From the NCBI GenBank assembly GCA_050246875.1, contig JBFWVF010000001.1:372001-436000 (forward strand): a stretch of DNA of 64,000 nucleotides, given 5' to 3'. The notes beneath the pieces are model-generated. The model was not told the DNA's origin. It searched no databases and saw only the letters and a list, made by a program, of their open reading frames with translations. Of this stretch, positions 28,401 to 36,516 are shown piece after piece (the first letter of the stretch is position 1; every line of letters starts with the position of its first letter). Source of the stretch: SHWB01 sp050246875 (lineage in GTDB: Bacteria; Pseudomonadota; Alphaproteobacteria; UBA6615). A program made the translations under genes and the position numbers.

Positions 28401-29576
28401 TCATATGAATGCCGTGCCGGTGTCCAGTCCCAGCAGGGTCCGGCCGTATATTTCGAGCGTGCCCGGCAGTTCGAGGAAAGCGTGCATCGATGCCGCCCCG
28501 GTATCCGCGGCGGCGCGCTGCATGATGTTGCCGAGGGCAATCGTCGAGGCCCCCGACAGCGCGTGCAGACGAGCCGCCACAGCCGCGCATTCGCCGACCG
28601 CCCAGGCGCAGTCGACCCGCTGGCGGGCCCGCAACGCCGGCGGCATGGCTGCGCCGGCAGCGATATGGCGATCGAGGTCCGCGGCCGCCCGCTCCAGGAC
28701 CATGCGCGCCGCGTCGAGCCGCGTGCGCGTCTCCGCCAGCAACATGTGGTAGGCCGCCTGATCGACCGGCCGGACGCCATCGACCGCGCCCGGGCCACGG
28801 CCGGGCAGGCGTGCGGCGAACGCCTGCCATGCCGCTTCGGCCGCGCCGAGCGGCGCACCGGTCACCGCGATGCCCAGTACCGGAACCAGCGGCGCCCTGT
28901 AGAGGGGGCCACGGTTCGCGTCGAGGCCAGGCGCCTTGCCGCTCATCGCACTGGCCATGCGAAGCGCGCGATGCGCGGGCACGAACAGGTCGGTCGCCGT
29001 CACGGTATGACTGCCGGTGCCGGCGAGCCCGGCAGTGTTCCAGTCGTCGAGGCTGGTGACGTCGTCGCGCGGCACGACGAAGATCGTCTCGCTGCCGGCC
29101 GCGTCGTCGATCGTGGCGCCGAGCAGGATCCAGTCGGCATGGTCGATACCCGAGGCAAAGGGCCAGCGGCCGGACAGGAGGTAGCCGCCGGCCACGATGC
29201 GGGCCGCGCCGCGCGGCGTCGGCACGCCGGCCAGCGTGCGGTCGGCGCTGTCGCCCCAGACGTCGCGCTGCGCCGCCTCGGGAAACAGGGCCATCAGCCA
29301 GGAATGCGCGTGCCAGACGCCCATGACCCAGGCCGTCGCGGTGCAGCCCCGGGCAACCTCCGTGAGCGCCGCGAGAAGGGTGGCGATGTCGGTCTCGGCG
29401 CCGCCCCAGCGCGCCGGCTGCCAGTGGCGCATCAGACCGGCCGCCCGCACGGCCGCCATGCTCGCCGCCGGCACGCGGCGCTCGGTGACGGCCGTCGCCG
29501 CCCGGGCCGCGAGCGCAGGCACCAGTGCCGCCGCCCGCGCGACCGTATCCGCCTGCTGTCCGCTACCGTCCGCCAT
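28401..29576 (-). CDS. Acyl-CoA dehydrogenase-fold flavoprotein (second copy, HsaA/DszC-like)
   Basis: A 391-residue protein. The middle domain reads SGRWPFASGIDHADWILLG and GLAGTGSHTVTATDLFVP, parallel to the paralog at 26567-27745, and the C-terminal region contains LSGASTIALGNIMQRA. ATG 29576 is chosen because GGAGG lies nine bases ahead; the frame is open to 29792 but that stretch looks non-coding. The family covers flavin-dependent monooxygenases and dehydrogenases of CoA esters. Divergent from the GGDEF-EAL sensor; the carbonic anhydrase gene follows. Substrate unknown. Confidence 0.75.
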   Translation of the reverse strand: MADGSGQQADTVARAAALVPALAARAATAVTERRVPAASMAAVRAAGLMRHWQPARWGGAETDIATLLAALTEVARGCTATAWVMGVWHAHSWLMALFPEAAQRDVWGDSADRTLAGVPTPRGAARIVAGGYLLSGRWPFASGIDHADWILLGATIDDAAGSETIFVVPRDDVTSLDDWNTAGLAGTGSHTVTATDLFVPAHRALRMASAMSGKAPGLDANRGPLYRAPLVPVLGIAVTGAPLGAAEAAWQAFAARLPGRGPGAVDGVRPVDQAAYHMLLAETRTRLDAARMVLERAAADLDRHIAAGAAMPPALRARQRVDCAWAVGECAAVAARLHALSGASTIALGNIMQRAAADTGAASMHAFLELPGTLEIYGRTLLGLDTGTAFI

Positions 29577-29885
29577 CACTGCCCGCCTCCACCGCCGGCC
29601 GGCGATCAGGATAGCCGCATCCGCGACGCTGTCGAAGTGCCGCCGGTCGGCCAACGCACCTGCGCCGAGGGGCGCGGTCGACGGCGTGACCGCCACACGC
29701 GTACCGGGACCCGGCCGCACATGCCCGCTATTCAATCGATCACTCGTGCGGCGGCTTTGGACAGTACGTTCGCGACGGCGCACCGTGGTCATCCCAACCG
29801 CAAGCTGATAAAGTCCTGCGGATCACAGCCGTTGAGTGGAAACACGAGAAGGCCGCCAGCGGCTGAGCCGCCAATCGAGTGACGC
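29577..29885. other. Intergenic region between the second flavoprotein gene and the GGDEF-EAL gene
   Basis: A 309-bp divergent gap. It must contain the promoters of both flanking genes, but no sigma-70 pair, palindromic operator, RNA structure or small gene stands out. A short GC-rich hairpin (GCCGCCAGCGGC-like) lies near 29852-29870, just before the sensor start. Confidence 0.4.
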
Positions 29886-32800
29886 ATGGCGTCGCACGCG
29901 GATCCGCTGGAGATTCCTGTACCGGCCTCGGGCTGGCGCAAGCGTGTTGTACCGATTCTCATCGTGCTCGCCACCGTCGCCGCGATGGGAATCGATGTCG
30001 CAACGTCGATCGGCGAGCAGGCCGACGAGCGCGACGAGACCATCGCTCATGCCGAGGGCCGCCTGCGCGCCGCCGCCGGCGAACTTGCCGCGTCCGTCGG
30101 CGCCAGGCTCGCCGGCATGGACGGCGACCTGATCGCCATCATGAACAGCATCGATCTCGTCGACGGCACCTGGAACGTGGCTCCGGCGGCGCAACTCCTG
30201 GCGCGGCTACGCCTCGGCGAGGGACGCGGCGCCGAGTATCTCATCGTCGACGCGGGCGGCACGATCGTCCTGAGCAGCGAGGGACGCCGGGTATCGGGGC
30301 CGGTCATGGCCGACCGCGACTACTTTCGCCACCATCGCAGCGATCCGTCGCCGTTGCCCCATCTGCTCTGGGTCTCCGACAGCAATGTGACGGGGAGGCC
30401 GCTCGTCGGCGTCAGCCGACGGATCGAGGACGCCTATGGAACGTTCGGCGGCATCGTCGCCGCCGGCATCGACCCGGCGACCCTGACCGGGCTGCTGGGG
30501 GCGGCGACGCGCGACCGGCGCTCGGTCGGCGCCCTGTTCCTCGCCGACGGCACGCTTCTCCTCCGCCGCCCCGACCCGGATGGCGTCAGCGGCAGGATCC
30601 GCATCGACAGCCGGCTGTTTCGCGACGAGGTGCCGCAGGCGGAGTCGGGCTGGTATCTCACGACCGACAATCGGATGCCGGAGCCCTACTTCATCGCCTG
30701 GCGCAAGGTCGGCGACTGGCCGCTCGTCGTCGCCATCATGATCCCGCGCACGGAGGTGCTGGCCGCCTGGTCTGCCGGCGTGCGCGACGAGGCCATCGCG
30801 TCGCTCGGCATCCTGGCCGCACTGACGGTCGTGCTGCTGATTGCCATGCGCAGCCACTACGCCAGCCGGCGCGCCGCCGACGAAGGCGCGCGGCTCGCGC
30901 GGGACATGCGGGCCGCCCGCGACCGCGAGCGGGCGGTGCTCGATGCCATGATCCCGAACATCGCGGTGATCGATCCGGGCGGCATCATCCTTGCCGTCAA
31001 CGCCGCCTGGCGGCGCTTCGCCCTCGCCAACAGCGACGGCAAGCACGACATCGGTCCGGGCGACGACTATCTCGACGTCACCGACCGGGCCGCCGCGGGC
31101 GGCGACGAACTGGCGGCAAGGGCGGCAGCCGGCCTGCGCGCCCTGCTCGGCGGCGAGACCCGTCGCTTCACCATGGAGTATCCCTGCGACGCGCCCGGCG
31201 TCCCGCGCTGGTTCCTGCTCGACGCGACGCCGCTGGGCAACGGCGACGGCGTCCGGGGCGCCGTCGTGGTGCATGTCGACATGACCGACATCCGGCGGAC
31301 CCACCGGACCCTGGAGGAACGCGAGTCCCTGCTGCGCGGGCTCGCCGCCAATGTCCCCGGCGTGCTGTTCCAGCACGTCCTCGGCGCCGATGGCCAACGG
31401 CGCCTCGTTTACGTCAGCGAGCGGAGCCGCGAGATCCTCGGCGTCGACCCGCGGCGGGCGATCGCCGAAAATTCGCTGATAGGCCATGCGGCAAGCCCGG
31501 AGGATTTCGCTCGCATTGCCGAGCGCTACGACGCGCTGCTGCGCGAGGGCGGTCGCTGGGAGACGGAATTCGAGATCCGCCTGCCCGACGGCACGCGGCG
31601 CTGGCTGCGCGGCGCCGCCGCCGTCGACCGGACGGTCGACGGCGAAGGCCGCGCCAACGGCATCCTGCTCGACGCGACGGCCGAGCACGAGGCCGCCGAG
31701 GCCCTGAAGCGTCTCGCGCGCGAAGACCCGCTCACCGGCCTGCACAGCCGGCGCAGCCTGATCGAATACGCGACCGCCGCCCTGATGGATCCTCAGCCCG
31801 GCGGCATGCTGGCGCTGCACTTCTTCGATCTCGACGAGTTCCGCCTCGTCAACGACGCCCTCGGCATGGAGCGCGGCGACGCGGTGCTGAAGGCCGTCGG
31901 CAGCCGGCTGCGCGAACTGGCCGGCGATGACAGCATCGTCGCCCGCGTTTCGGGCGACGGCTTCGCCGTGCTGCAGACCCCCGTCGCCGATCGCGCCGCC
32001 GCGGAGACGCTGGCGCGCACGATCCTCGCCGACCTGTCGACGCGCGCGGTTTCGATCCCCGGCTTCGAGACGCGCCTCATGGTCAGCGCCGGCACCGTCT
32101 TCGCCGACACCGACGAGGCAGCGGACGGCAACGTGCTGCTCGACCGCGCCAGCGCGGCCCTGCACGCCGCCAAGGCCGCCGGCCGGGGCTCCTGGCGCGT
32201 CTACGAGCGGGCCATGGACCAGGACACCCACAGCCAGCTCGAGTTGCGCAACGCCCTCGCCGGCGCGCTGCATCGGGACGAGCTGGCCCTGCACTACCAG
32301 CCCAAGGTCAGCCTCGCCGACGGCCGCGTCACCGGCTTCGAGGCCCTGCTGCGCTGGCACCATCCGACGTTCGGCGACCAGCCGCCGGGCCGCTTCGTGC
32401 CGGTCGCCGAAAGGTCGGGCCTGATCGTGCCGATCGGCGCCTGGGCGCTCGACACCGCCTGCCGCCAGATCGTCGCCTGGCGCAAGGCGGGGCTCGATCA
32501 GGTCACCGTCGCGGTCAACGTCTCGGCGGCGCAGTTCCACGGCACCGATCTCGCCGCCACTGTCGAGGAGGTACTGGCGCGCACCGGGCTCGATCCGCAC
32601 GCCCTCGAACTCGAACTCACCGAGGGCATCCTGTTCCGCGCCACCGACGCCGTCTTCGAGACGCTGGCGCGCATCCGCGCGCTGGGGGTCCGCCTGTCGA
32701 TCGACGACTTCGGCACCGGCTATTCGTCACTGGCCTACCTCAAGACGCTGCCGGTCGACATCGTCAAGATCGACCGCGCCTTCGTCACCCATATCGACAG

Positions 32801-33095
32801 CGACCCCGCCGACCAGGCGGTGGCCGGCGCCGCCATCACGCTGGGCCACGGGCTCGGCATGCGGATGGTCGCCGAGGGCATCGAGACCGACGCCCAGCTC
32901 GGCATGCTCAGGTCGATGGGCTGCGACGAGGGCCAGGGCTTCCTGCTCTCCCGGCCGCTGGTAGCCGACGCGGTACCGGGCTTCATCGCCACCGGCGCCG
33001 CCGAACTGCGCCATCGCATGGAGTCGGTCGACGGGCCGACGGGCCCGTACAGCGATCCACGGCCGCCGTTCGGCCCGCCGCCGGGGGAACCCTGA
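29886..33095 (+). CDS. Membrane-bound sensor with PAS, degenerate GGDEF and EAL domains (c-di-GMP phosphodiesterase)
   Basis: A 1069-residue protein. Transmembrane helices at about 19-40 and 308-328 bracket a periplasmic dCache-like sensor domain. Two PAS-like segments follow (about 350-480 and 485-605), then GGDEF (about 610-780) and EAL (about 795-1045). The cyclase signature reads SGDGF near residue 687 instead of GGDEF, so synthesis of c-di-GMP is unlikely. The EAL core is intact (FEALLRWHHP near 818, ELELTEG, DDFGTGYSSL), so phosphodiesterase activity is expected. The convergent neighbour is a diguanylate cyclase with an intact motif, so the pair probably sets c-di-GMP in opposite directions. 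Confidence 0.88.
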   Translation: MASHADPLEIPVPASGWRKRVVPILIVLATVAAMGIDVATSIGEQADERDETIAHAEGRLRAAAGELAASVGARLAGMDGDLIAIMNSIDLVDGTWNVAPAAQLLARLRLGEGRGAEYLIVDAGGTIVLSSEGRRVSGPVMADRDYFRHHRSDPSPLPHLLWVSDSNVTGRPLVGVSRRIEDAYGTFGGIVAAGIDPATLTGLLGAATRDRRSVGALFLADGTLLLRRPDPDGVSGRIRIDSRLFRDEVPQAESGWYLTTDNRMPEPYFIAWRKVGDWPLVVAIMIPRTEVLAAWSAGVRDEAIASLGILAALTVVLLIAMRSHYASRRAADEGARLARDMRAARDRERAVLDAMIPNIAVIDPGGIILAVNAAWRRFALANSDGKHDIGPGDDYLDVTDRAAAGGDELAARAAAGLRALLGGETRRFTMEYPCDAPGVPRWFLLDATPLGNGDGVRGAVVVHVDMTDIRRTHRTLEERESLLRGLAANVPGVLFQHVLGADGQRRLVYVSERSREILGVDPRRAIAENSLIGHAASPEDFARIAERYDALLREGGRWETEFEIRLPDGTRRWLRGAAAVDRTVDGEGRANGILLDATAEHEAAEALKRLAREDPLTGLHSRRSLIEYATAALMDPQPGGMLALHFFDLDEFRLVNDALGMERGDAVLKAVGSRLRELAGDDSIVARVSGDGFAVLQTPVADRAAAETLARTILADLSTRAVSIPGFETRLMVSAGTVFADTDEAADGNVLLDRASAALHAAKAAGRGSWRVYERAMDQDTHSQLELRNALAGALHRDELALHYQPKVSLADGRVTGFEALLRWHHPTFGDQPPGRFVPVAERSGLIVPIGAWALDTACRQIVAWRKAGLDQVTVAVNVSAAQFHGTDLAATVEEVLARTGLDPHALELELTEGILFRATDAVFETLARIRALGVRLSIDDFGTGYSSLAYLKTLPVDIVKIDRAFVTHIDSDPADQAVAGAAITLGHGLGMRMVAEGIETDAQLGMLRSMGCDEGQGFLLSRPLVADAVPGFIATGAAELRHRMESVDGPTGPYSDPRPPFGPPPGEP

Positions 33096-34058
33096 TCAGC
33101 CGAGCGCGCGCGTCGTGCGGTTGCGGCCGAGGCGCTTGGAGGCATAGAGCGCGCCGTCGACCCGCTGGATGACGGAGCCGGTGGTGTCGCCGGGCACGAT
33201 CGCGGTGACGCCGAAGCTGATCGTCACCGGCCGGCCGATGGCCTCGATCGGCGCCTCGGCGATGCTGCCGCGCATGTGGTCGACCACGATCATCGCGCCG
33301 TCGAGGGTCGTCTGCGGCATGATCACGGCGAATTCCTCGCCGCCCCAGCGACCGACCGTGTCGGTCGCCCGCAACTGCCGCTGCATCGACGCCGCCGTCG
33401 CGGCGAGGACCTGGTCGCCGGCGCGGTGGCCCCAGGTGTCGTTGACCACCTTGAAGTGGTCGAGATCGCCGAGCGCCACGGCGCAGGGCACGCCGTAGCG
33501 CGCCACGCGGCCGATCTCGTAGTCGAGCAGCTCCTCGATGCGCCGGCGGTTGGCGAGCCCGGTGAGCGCGTCGGTCAGCATCAGGCGCATGACCTCGACC
33601 TTGCTCTCCTCGAGGTCCTGGTAGGCCGCCACCAGCTCGCGGTTGCGCACCGCCAGCTCGTCGTTGAGGGCGAGGATCGCCGTGTTGAGGCGCTCCAGCT
33701 CGGCGATGTTGCGCTCGGCGATCAGGCGGTAGCCGTCGTTGCGCCGTTCGATCCGCCCGGGCAGCACCAGCCGGCCCGTGCCGGCGCGGACGACGATGTC
33801 GCCCTTGAACACCCGGCCGGTCTGCCCGGCGCGCAGCGTGTGCAGGCGGCCGAGCGCCGGTTCGATGAGGAAGTCGGCGAGCCCCTGCGCGCCGCCGTCG
33901 TCGCGCAACGACCGGTAGCCCGCATTGGCGGCGAGAACGCGGCCGGCGACGTCGAACTCGACGAACACGACGGCCAGCAGGTCGCGCAGCATCGTCGGTA
34001 CGGAATGCCGTACCGACGGCGGCAACGCGCCGTCGCCCGCGGCCTCCAGAGCTGTCAT
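33096..34058 (-). CDS. Diguanylate cyclase (PAS-like N-terminus, GGDEF domain)
   Basis: A 320-residue protein without membrane segments. About 20-130 looks like a PAS-type sensory domain, about 130-160 a coiled linker (AELERLNTAILALNDELAVRNREL), and the C-terminal part is a GGDEF domain with active-site motif GGEEF near residue 238. An RATD I-site for product inhibition sits exactly five residues ahead of it. It should make c-di-GMP from two GTP. Its stop is immediately adjacent to that of the EAL protein on the other strand. The 237-bp upstream gap is shared with the divergent Sec-peroxiredoxin gene. Confidence 0.9.
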   Translation of the reverse strand: MTALEAAGDGALPPSVRHSVPTMLRDLLAVVFVEFDVAGRVLAANAGYRSLRDDGGAQGLADFLIEPALGRLHTLRAGQTGRVFKGDIVVRAGTGRLVLPGRIERRNDGYRLIAERNIAELERLNTAILALNDELAVRNRELVAAYQDLEESKVEVMRLMLTDALTGLANRRRIEELLDYEIGRVARYGVPCAVALGDLDHFKVVNDTWGHRAGDQVLAATAASMQRQLRATDTVGRWGGEEFAVIMPQTTLDGAMIVVDHMRGSIAEAPIEAIGRPVTISFGVTAIVPGDTTGSVIQRVDGALYASKRLGRNRTTRALG

Positions 34059-34295
34059 CCCACCCGAGCCCCCAGACGGCAAGTGCCTGCGATCGTCGCG
34101 CCGCTTTGCCCCTCGCCGGACGATGCGATAGTACCACAGCCGTGCGCGGGGGGAACGGACGAATGGCCGTCCGGGCACCTGTTCCTCCGGCGCAAAAGTG
34201 AACGGTTGCCGGCGCGGACATCGTTGCGCGACACTGCCTGCAGTGCCTGTCGGGGGCCGTTGGCCGTCGCGGGCGCCGGTTCGCGTGAGGAAAGC

Positions 34296-34769
34296 ATGGC
34301 CGAAAAACTCGGTATCGGCTCGGCGTTTCCCGCCATGACGCTGAAACTCGTCGGTGGCGGAACGCTCGACCTGCCGCAGGGCCTCGATGCCAGGTACAAG
34401 GTGATCCTGTTCTACCGTGGACACTGGTGACCCTACTGTCGCCGTCAGTTGGGCGGCTTCGCATCGAGCAAGGCAGAATTCGACAAGTTGAACGTGAAGG
34501 TCGTCGCGGCCAGCGTCGACCCGCTCGACAAGGCCCAGGAAGTGGCCAACGAGCTGAACTTCCCGGTCGGCTACGGTGTCACGCGTGACATCGCCGACAA
34601 GCTCGGTTCGTGGTGGGAGGACAGGCGGCAGATCATCCAGCCGTCGGAGTTCATCCTCAACGCCGAGAACAAGGTCATGGCCTGCAGCTACAGCGACGGA
34701 CCGCTCGGCCGCATCGACGCGGGCGACGTGGTGCGCATGGTGAACTTCTACCAGTCGCAGAAGAAGTAG
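34296..34769 (+). CDS. Peroxiredoxin-like selenoprotein (in-frame TGA read as selenocysteine)
   Basis: A 157-residue AhpC/TSA-type redox protein if TGA 34428-34430 is read through. The frame is open on both sides. Residues before it end FYRGHW and residues after begin PYCRRQLGGF, so TGA replaces the first cysteine of the family motif RGHWCPYCRRQL, giving a UxxC active site with Sec45. The rest (VVAASVDPLDKAQEVANELNFPVGYG, IQPSEFILN) is intact and ends normally. A hairpin GTCGCC/GGCGGC (34438-34457, 8-nt loop starting with G) follows the TGA closely, as a bacterial SECIS should, though the UGA-loop distance is on the short side. ATG 34296 follows GTGAGGAAAGC. A standard gene caller would split or discard this gene. 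Confidence 0.85.
34438..34457 (+). promoter_or_regulatory. Candidate SECIS hairpin for selenocysteine insertion
   Basis: GTCGCC at 34438-34443 can pair with GGCGGC at 34452-34457 (six pairs, one G-U) around the 8-nt loop GTCAGTTG. It begins seven bases after the in-frame TGA. Bacterial SECIS elements are small hairpins just downstream of UGA with a G early in the apical loop. The distance from UGA to the loop (13 nt) is slightly shorter than usual, so the exact fold is uncertain. Confidence 0.45.
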
Positions 34770-34789
34770 GCCCGGCCACACCGATCCGG

Positions 34790-34825
34790 ACACCCGGCGT
34801 CCTCGCGGCGCCGGGTGTTTCGTTG
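34790..34825 (+). terminator. Rho-independent terminator after the Sec-peroxiredoxin gene
   Basis: ACACCCGGCG at 34790-34799 is the exact complement of CGCCGGGTGT at 34809-34818, with a 9-nt loop. The last T begins the run TTTCGTT. It lies 20 bases after the TAG stop, which also supports the stop at 34769 as the true gene end. Confidence 0.75.
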
Positions 34826-34831
34826 CCGCCG

Positions 34832-35563
34832 TCAGCCGTCCACAAGGCGGTAGTCGGACGACCAGCCGAGGTCGTCGCGGGCCTTCCGCGACGACAGGTA
34901 GGCGCCCGGCTCGGCGACGTTGTAGATGCCCGGGCGCGCCCGGTCGATCGCCAGCAGCGCGGCATGCGCCGCCGCGTCGACATGCACGCGCGTCGGCCCG
35001 CCCGAGCGCTCCGCGCTGCCCGTGCCCTCGCCGTAGAACATGCCGTAGCGCAGCACGACGCCCTCGACCGGCGCCGCTTCGAGCACCTGGCGCTCCAGCG
35101 CCAGCACGCCGTCCAGCGTCACCGCCCCCGGCCGCGGCGTGTCGAGGGGGTCGCTCTCGGTGTGCGGCTCGGGCCCGGGCGCGTACAGCCACGCGATGCT
35201 TTGCGCGATCAGCCGGCGCGCGCCGGCCGCCCGCGCGGCGGCGACGAGATTGCGCGTGCCGTCGACGCGGATGCGCGCGTTGCGCACCAGCGCCTCCTCC
35301 ATCTGCGCCGGGTCGAGGCCGTAGGGCAGGTCGGTGAGCTGGTGGATGACGATCTCGGGCCGCGCCGCCGCCACGCAGGCGGTCAGTGCCGCGGCGTCGA
35401 AGACGTCGACGACGACGGGCTCGACTCCGGCCTCCGCCAGCGACTGCGCGCGTGCCGGCGACCGCGTCGTGCCGACGACGCGATGGCCCGCGTCGAGCAG
35501 CAGCGGCGCCAGGCGCCGCCCCACGGCACCGGCCGCGCCGGCGAGAAAGACCGTTCCAGGCAT
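34832..35563 (-). CDS. NAD-dependent epimerase/dehydratase family protein (extended SDR)
   Basis: A 243-residue extended short-chain dehydrogenase. The N-terminal nucleotide-binding motif reads FLAGAAGAVGRRL (GxxGxxG type). The usual YxxxK catalytic pair of the family is not obvious: around the expected place the sequence reads SIAWLYAPG and later ALERQVLEAAP. ATG 35563 follows GGAGGGGAC. Similar proteins act on nucleotide sugars or serve as NAD(P)-binding regulators. It is convergent with the peroxiredoxin terminator and may share transcription with upstream minus-strand small genes. Substrate unknown. Confidence 0.72.
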   Translation of the reverse strand: MPGTVFLAGAAGAVGRRLAPLLLDAGHRVVGTTRSPARAQSLAEAGVEPVVVDVFDAAALTACVAAARPEIVIHQLTDLPYGLDPAQMEEALVRNARIRVDGTRNLVAAARAAGARRLIAQSIAWLYAPGPEPHTESDPLDTPRPGAVTLDGVLALERQVLEAAPVEGVVLRYGMFYGEGTGSAERSGGPTRVHVDAAAHAALLAIDRARPGIYNVAEPGAYLSSRKARDDLGWSSDYRLVDG

Positions 35564-35615
35564 GTCCCCTCCGGCATCGTCCGCCGCGCGAGTCTCGCCC
35601 GCCCGCCGCCGCCGA

Positions 35616-35924
35616 TCAACGCCCGCCATCCTTTTCCGGCCTGTGGCGATGCATCCACGCCAGCAGCCTGCGCCGCAACGCCGGCACGTCGAGCGCGACG
35701 AGGGCGAGGCCGACCGGCAGCATCCACAGGCCGGCGACCGGCAGGAAGCTCACCAGCCCGCCGACGATCAGCGGCAGGCCGAGCAGCGTCCGCACGCCCG
35801 CCGGCAGATGGCGGTCGGCCCAGTGCACCATGCGCCAGATGATCGGCTTGGCGCGCGCCCAGAGGTCGCGCAACCGCTCCGCGACGCGCGTCCTCAGGCC
35901 GGCCGGTTGCGATGCGACGGTCAT
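35616..35924 (-). CDS. Small membrane protein of unknown function
   Basis: A 102-residue protein with a positively charged N-terminal half (RTRVAERLRDLWARAKPIIWRMVHWADRHLP). One or two hydrophobic segments follow (TLLGLPLIVGGLVSFLPVAGLWMLPVGLALVALDVP), then a basic tail. A helix-turn-helix hairpin in the inner membrane is likely. Such proteins are widespread and uncharacterised in alphaproteobacteria. It is between the epimerase and the dodecin on the same strand, ten bases from the latter. Confidence 0.65.
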   Translation of the reverse strand: MTVASQPAGLRTRVAERLRDLWARAKPIIWRMVHWADRHLPAGVRTLLGLPLIVGGLVSFLPVAGLWMLPVGLALVALDVPALRRRLLAWMHRHRPEKDGGR

Positions 35925-35934
35925 GGCGCGTGTC

Positions 35935-36150
35935 TCAGGCCGCCGCGTCGTGGCGGAAACCGATCTTCAGCATCACCTGGTAGTGGGCGACCTTGCCGTC
36001 CTCGATGTGGCCGCGCGTCTGCACCACCTCGAACCAGGCGAGATGCCGCAGGGTCTGCGCCGCCGTGGCGACGGCCCGCGCGATGGCGTCCTCGACCGAC
36101 TGGCGCGATGTGCCGACGATCTCGGTCACCGCATAGACGTGATCGGACAT
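35935..36150 (-). CDS. Dodecin family flavin-binding protein
   Basis: A 71-residue protein matching dodecin in length and pattern: YAVTEIVGTSRQSVEDAIARAVATA, the conserved flavin-stacking Trp39 (HLAWFEV), the polar tract TRGHIEDG and Gln58 in HYQVMLKIGF. Dodecins assemble into hollow dodecamers that store flavin pairs and quench photoexcited flavin. The ATG follows AAGGGAGACGG. Its neighbours are small membrane-protein genes, so its expression is probably stress-related housekeeping rather than pathway-specific. Confidence 0.9.
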   Translation of the reverse strand: MSDHVYAVTEIVGTSRQSVEDAIARAVATAAQTLRHLAWFEVVQTRGHIEDGKVAHYQVMLKIGFRHDAAA

Positions 36151-36186
36151 GGTCCGTCTCCCTTGCTTCCGGATCGGTGGAGGCGA

Positions 36187-36330
36187 TCAGGCGAAGATCG
36201 CGTACAGGATGGCGAACGCGACGATCACGCCCGTCAGCGAAATGGCGAGGATGTAGCGCACGCGGCCGGTCTTGACGGCCTGACGCGCCTCGATCGGCGT
36301 CACATGCGCTTCGGTGTCGTCGGGGTTCAT
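36187..36330 (-). CDS. Short single-helix membrane protein
   Basis: A 47-residue protein with an N-terminal soluble part (MNPDDTEAHVTPIEARQAVKTGRVRY, split here for length: the ARQAVKTGRVRY segment is the distinctive piece) and a C-terminal transmembrane helix (ILAISLTGVIVAFAILYAIF). A strong GGGAGGG ribosome site lies just ahead of the ATG, supporting translation. The ARQAVKTGRVRY-plus-helix layout recurs in unnamed alphaproteobacterial proteins. Function unknown. Confidence 0.65.
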   Translation of the reverse strand: MNPDDTEAHVTPIEARQAVKTGRVRYILAISLTGVIVAFAILYAIFA

Positions 36331-36516
36331 CGGCCCTCCCCTGGCTGGTGCTGCGGTCGCCGGCGCACCTCTCGTCCGGCGGCTCGTCGACTGTTCAACG
36401 AAGAAACGGCCGGTCGGGTTCGCATGGCGGCAAACGCATCGACCGACGCCGCGGCAAGCCGCTATCGTTCCCTCGGGCGTTTCGGCCCGTCGAACGACGG
36501 CGATGCGGGAACAACG

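Noticed and set aside
34232..34245. CACTGC-CT-GCAGTG inverted repeat upstream of the Sec-peroxiredoxin as an operator
   Set aside because: It is a tidy 6-bp inverted repeat 51 bases before the start, but short, GC-rich and without a nearby candidate regulator, so it was not listed as a feature.
34428..34430. TGA as a true stop making a pseudogene or two small genes
   Set aside because: The TGA replaces precisely the active-site cysteine codon, frame and family motifs continue intact, and no start codon with a ribosome site lies just downstream.
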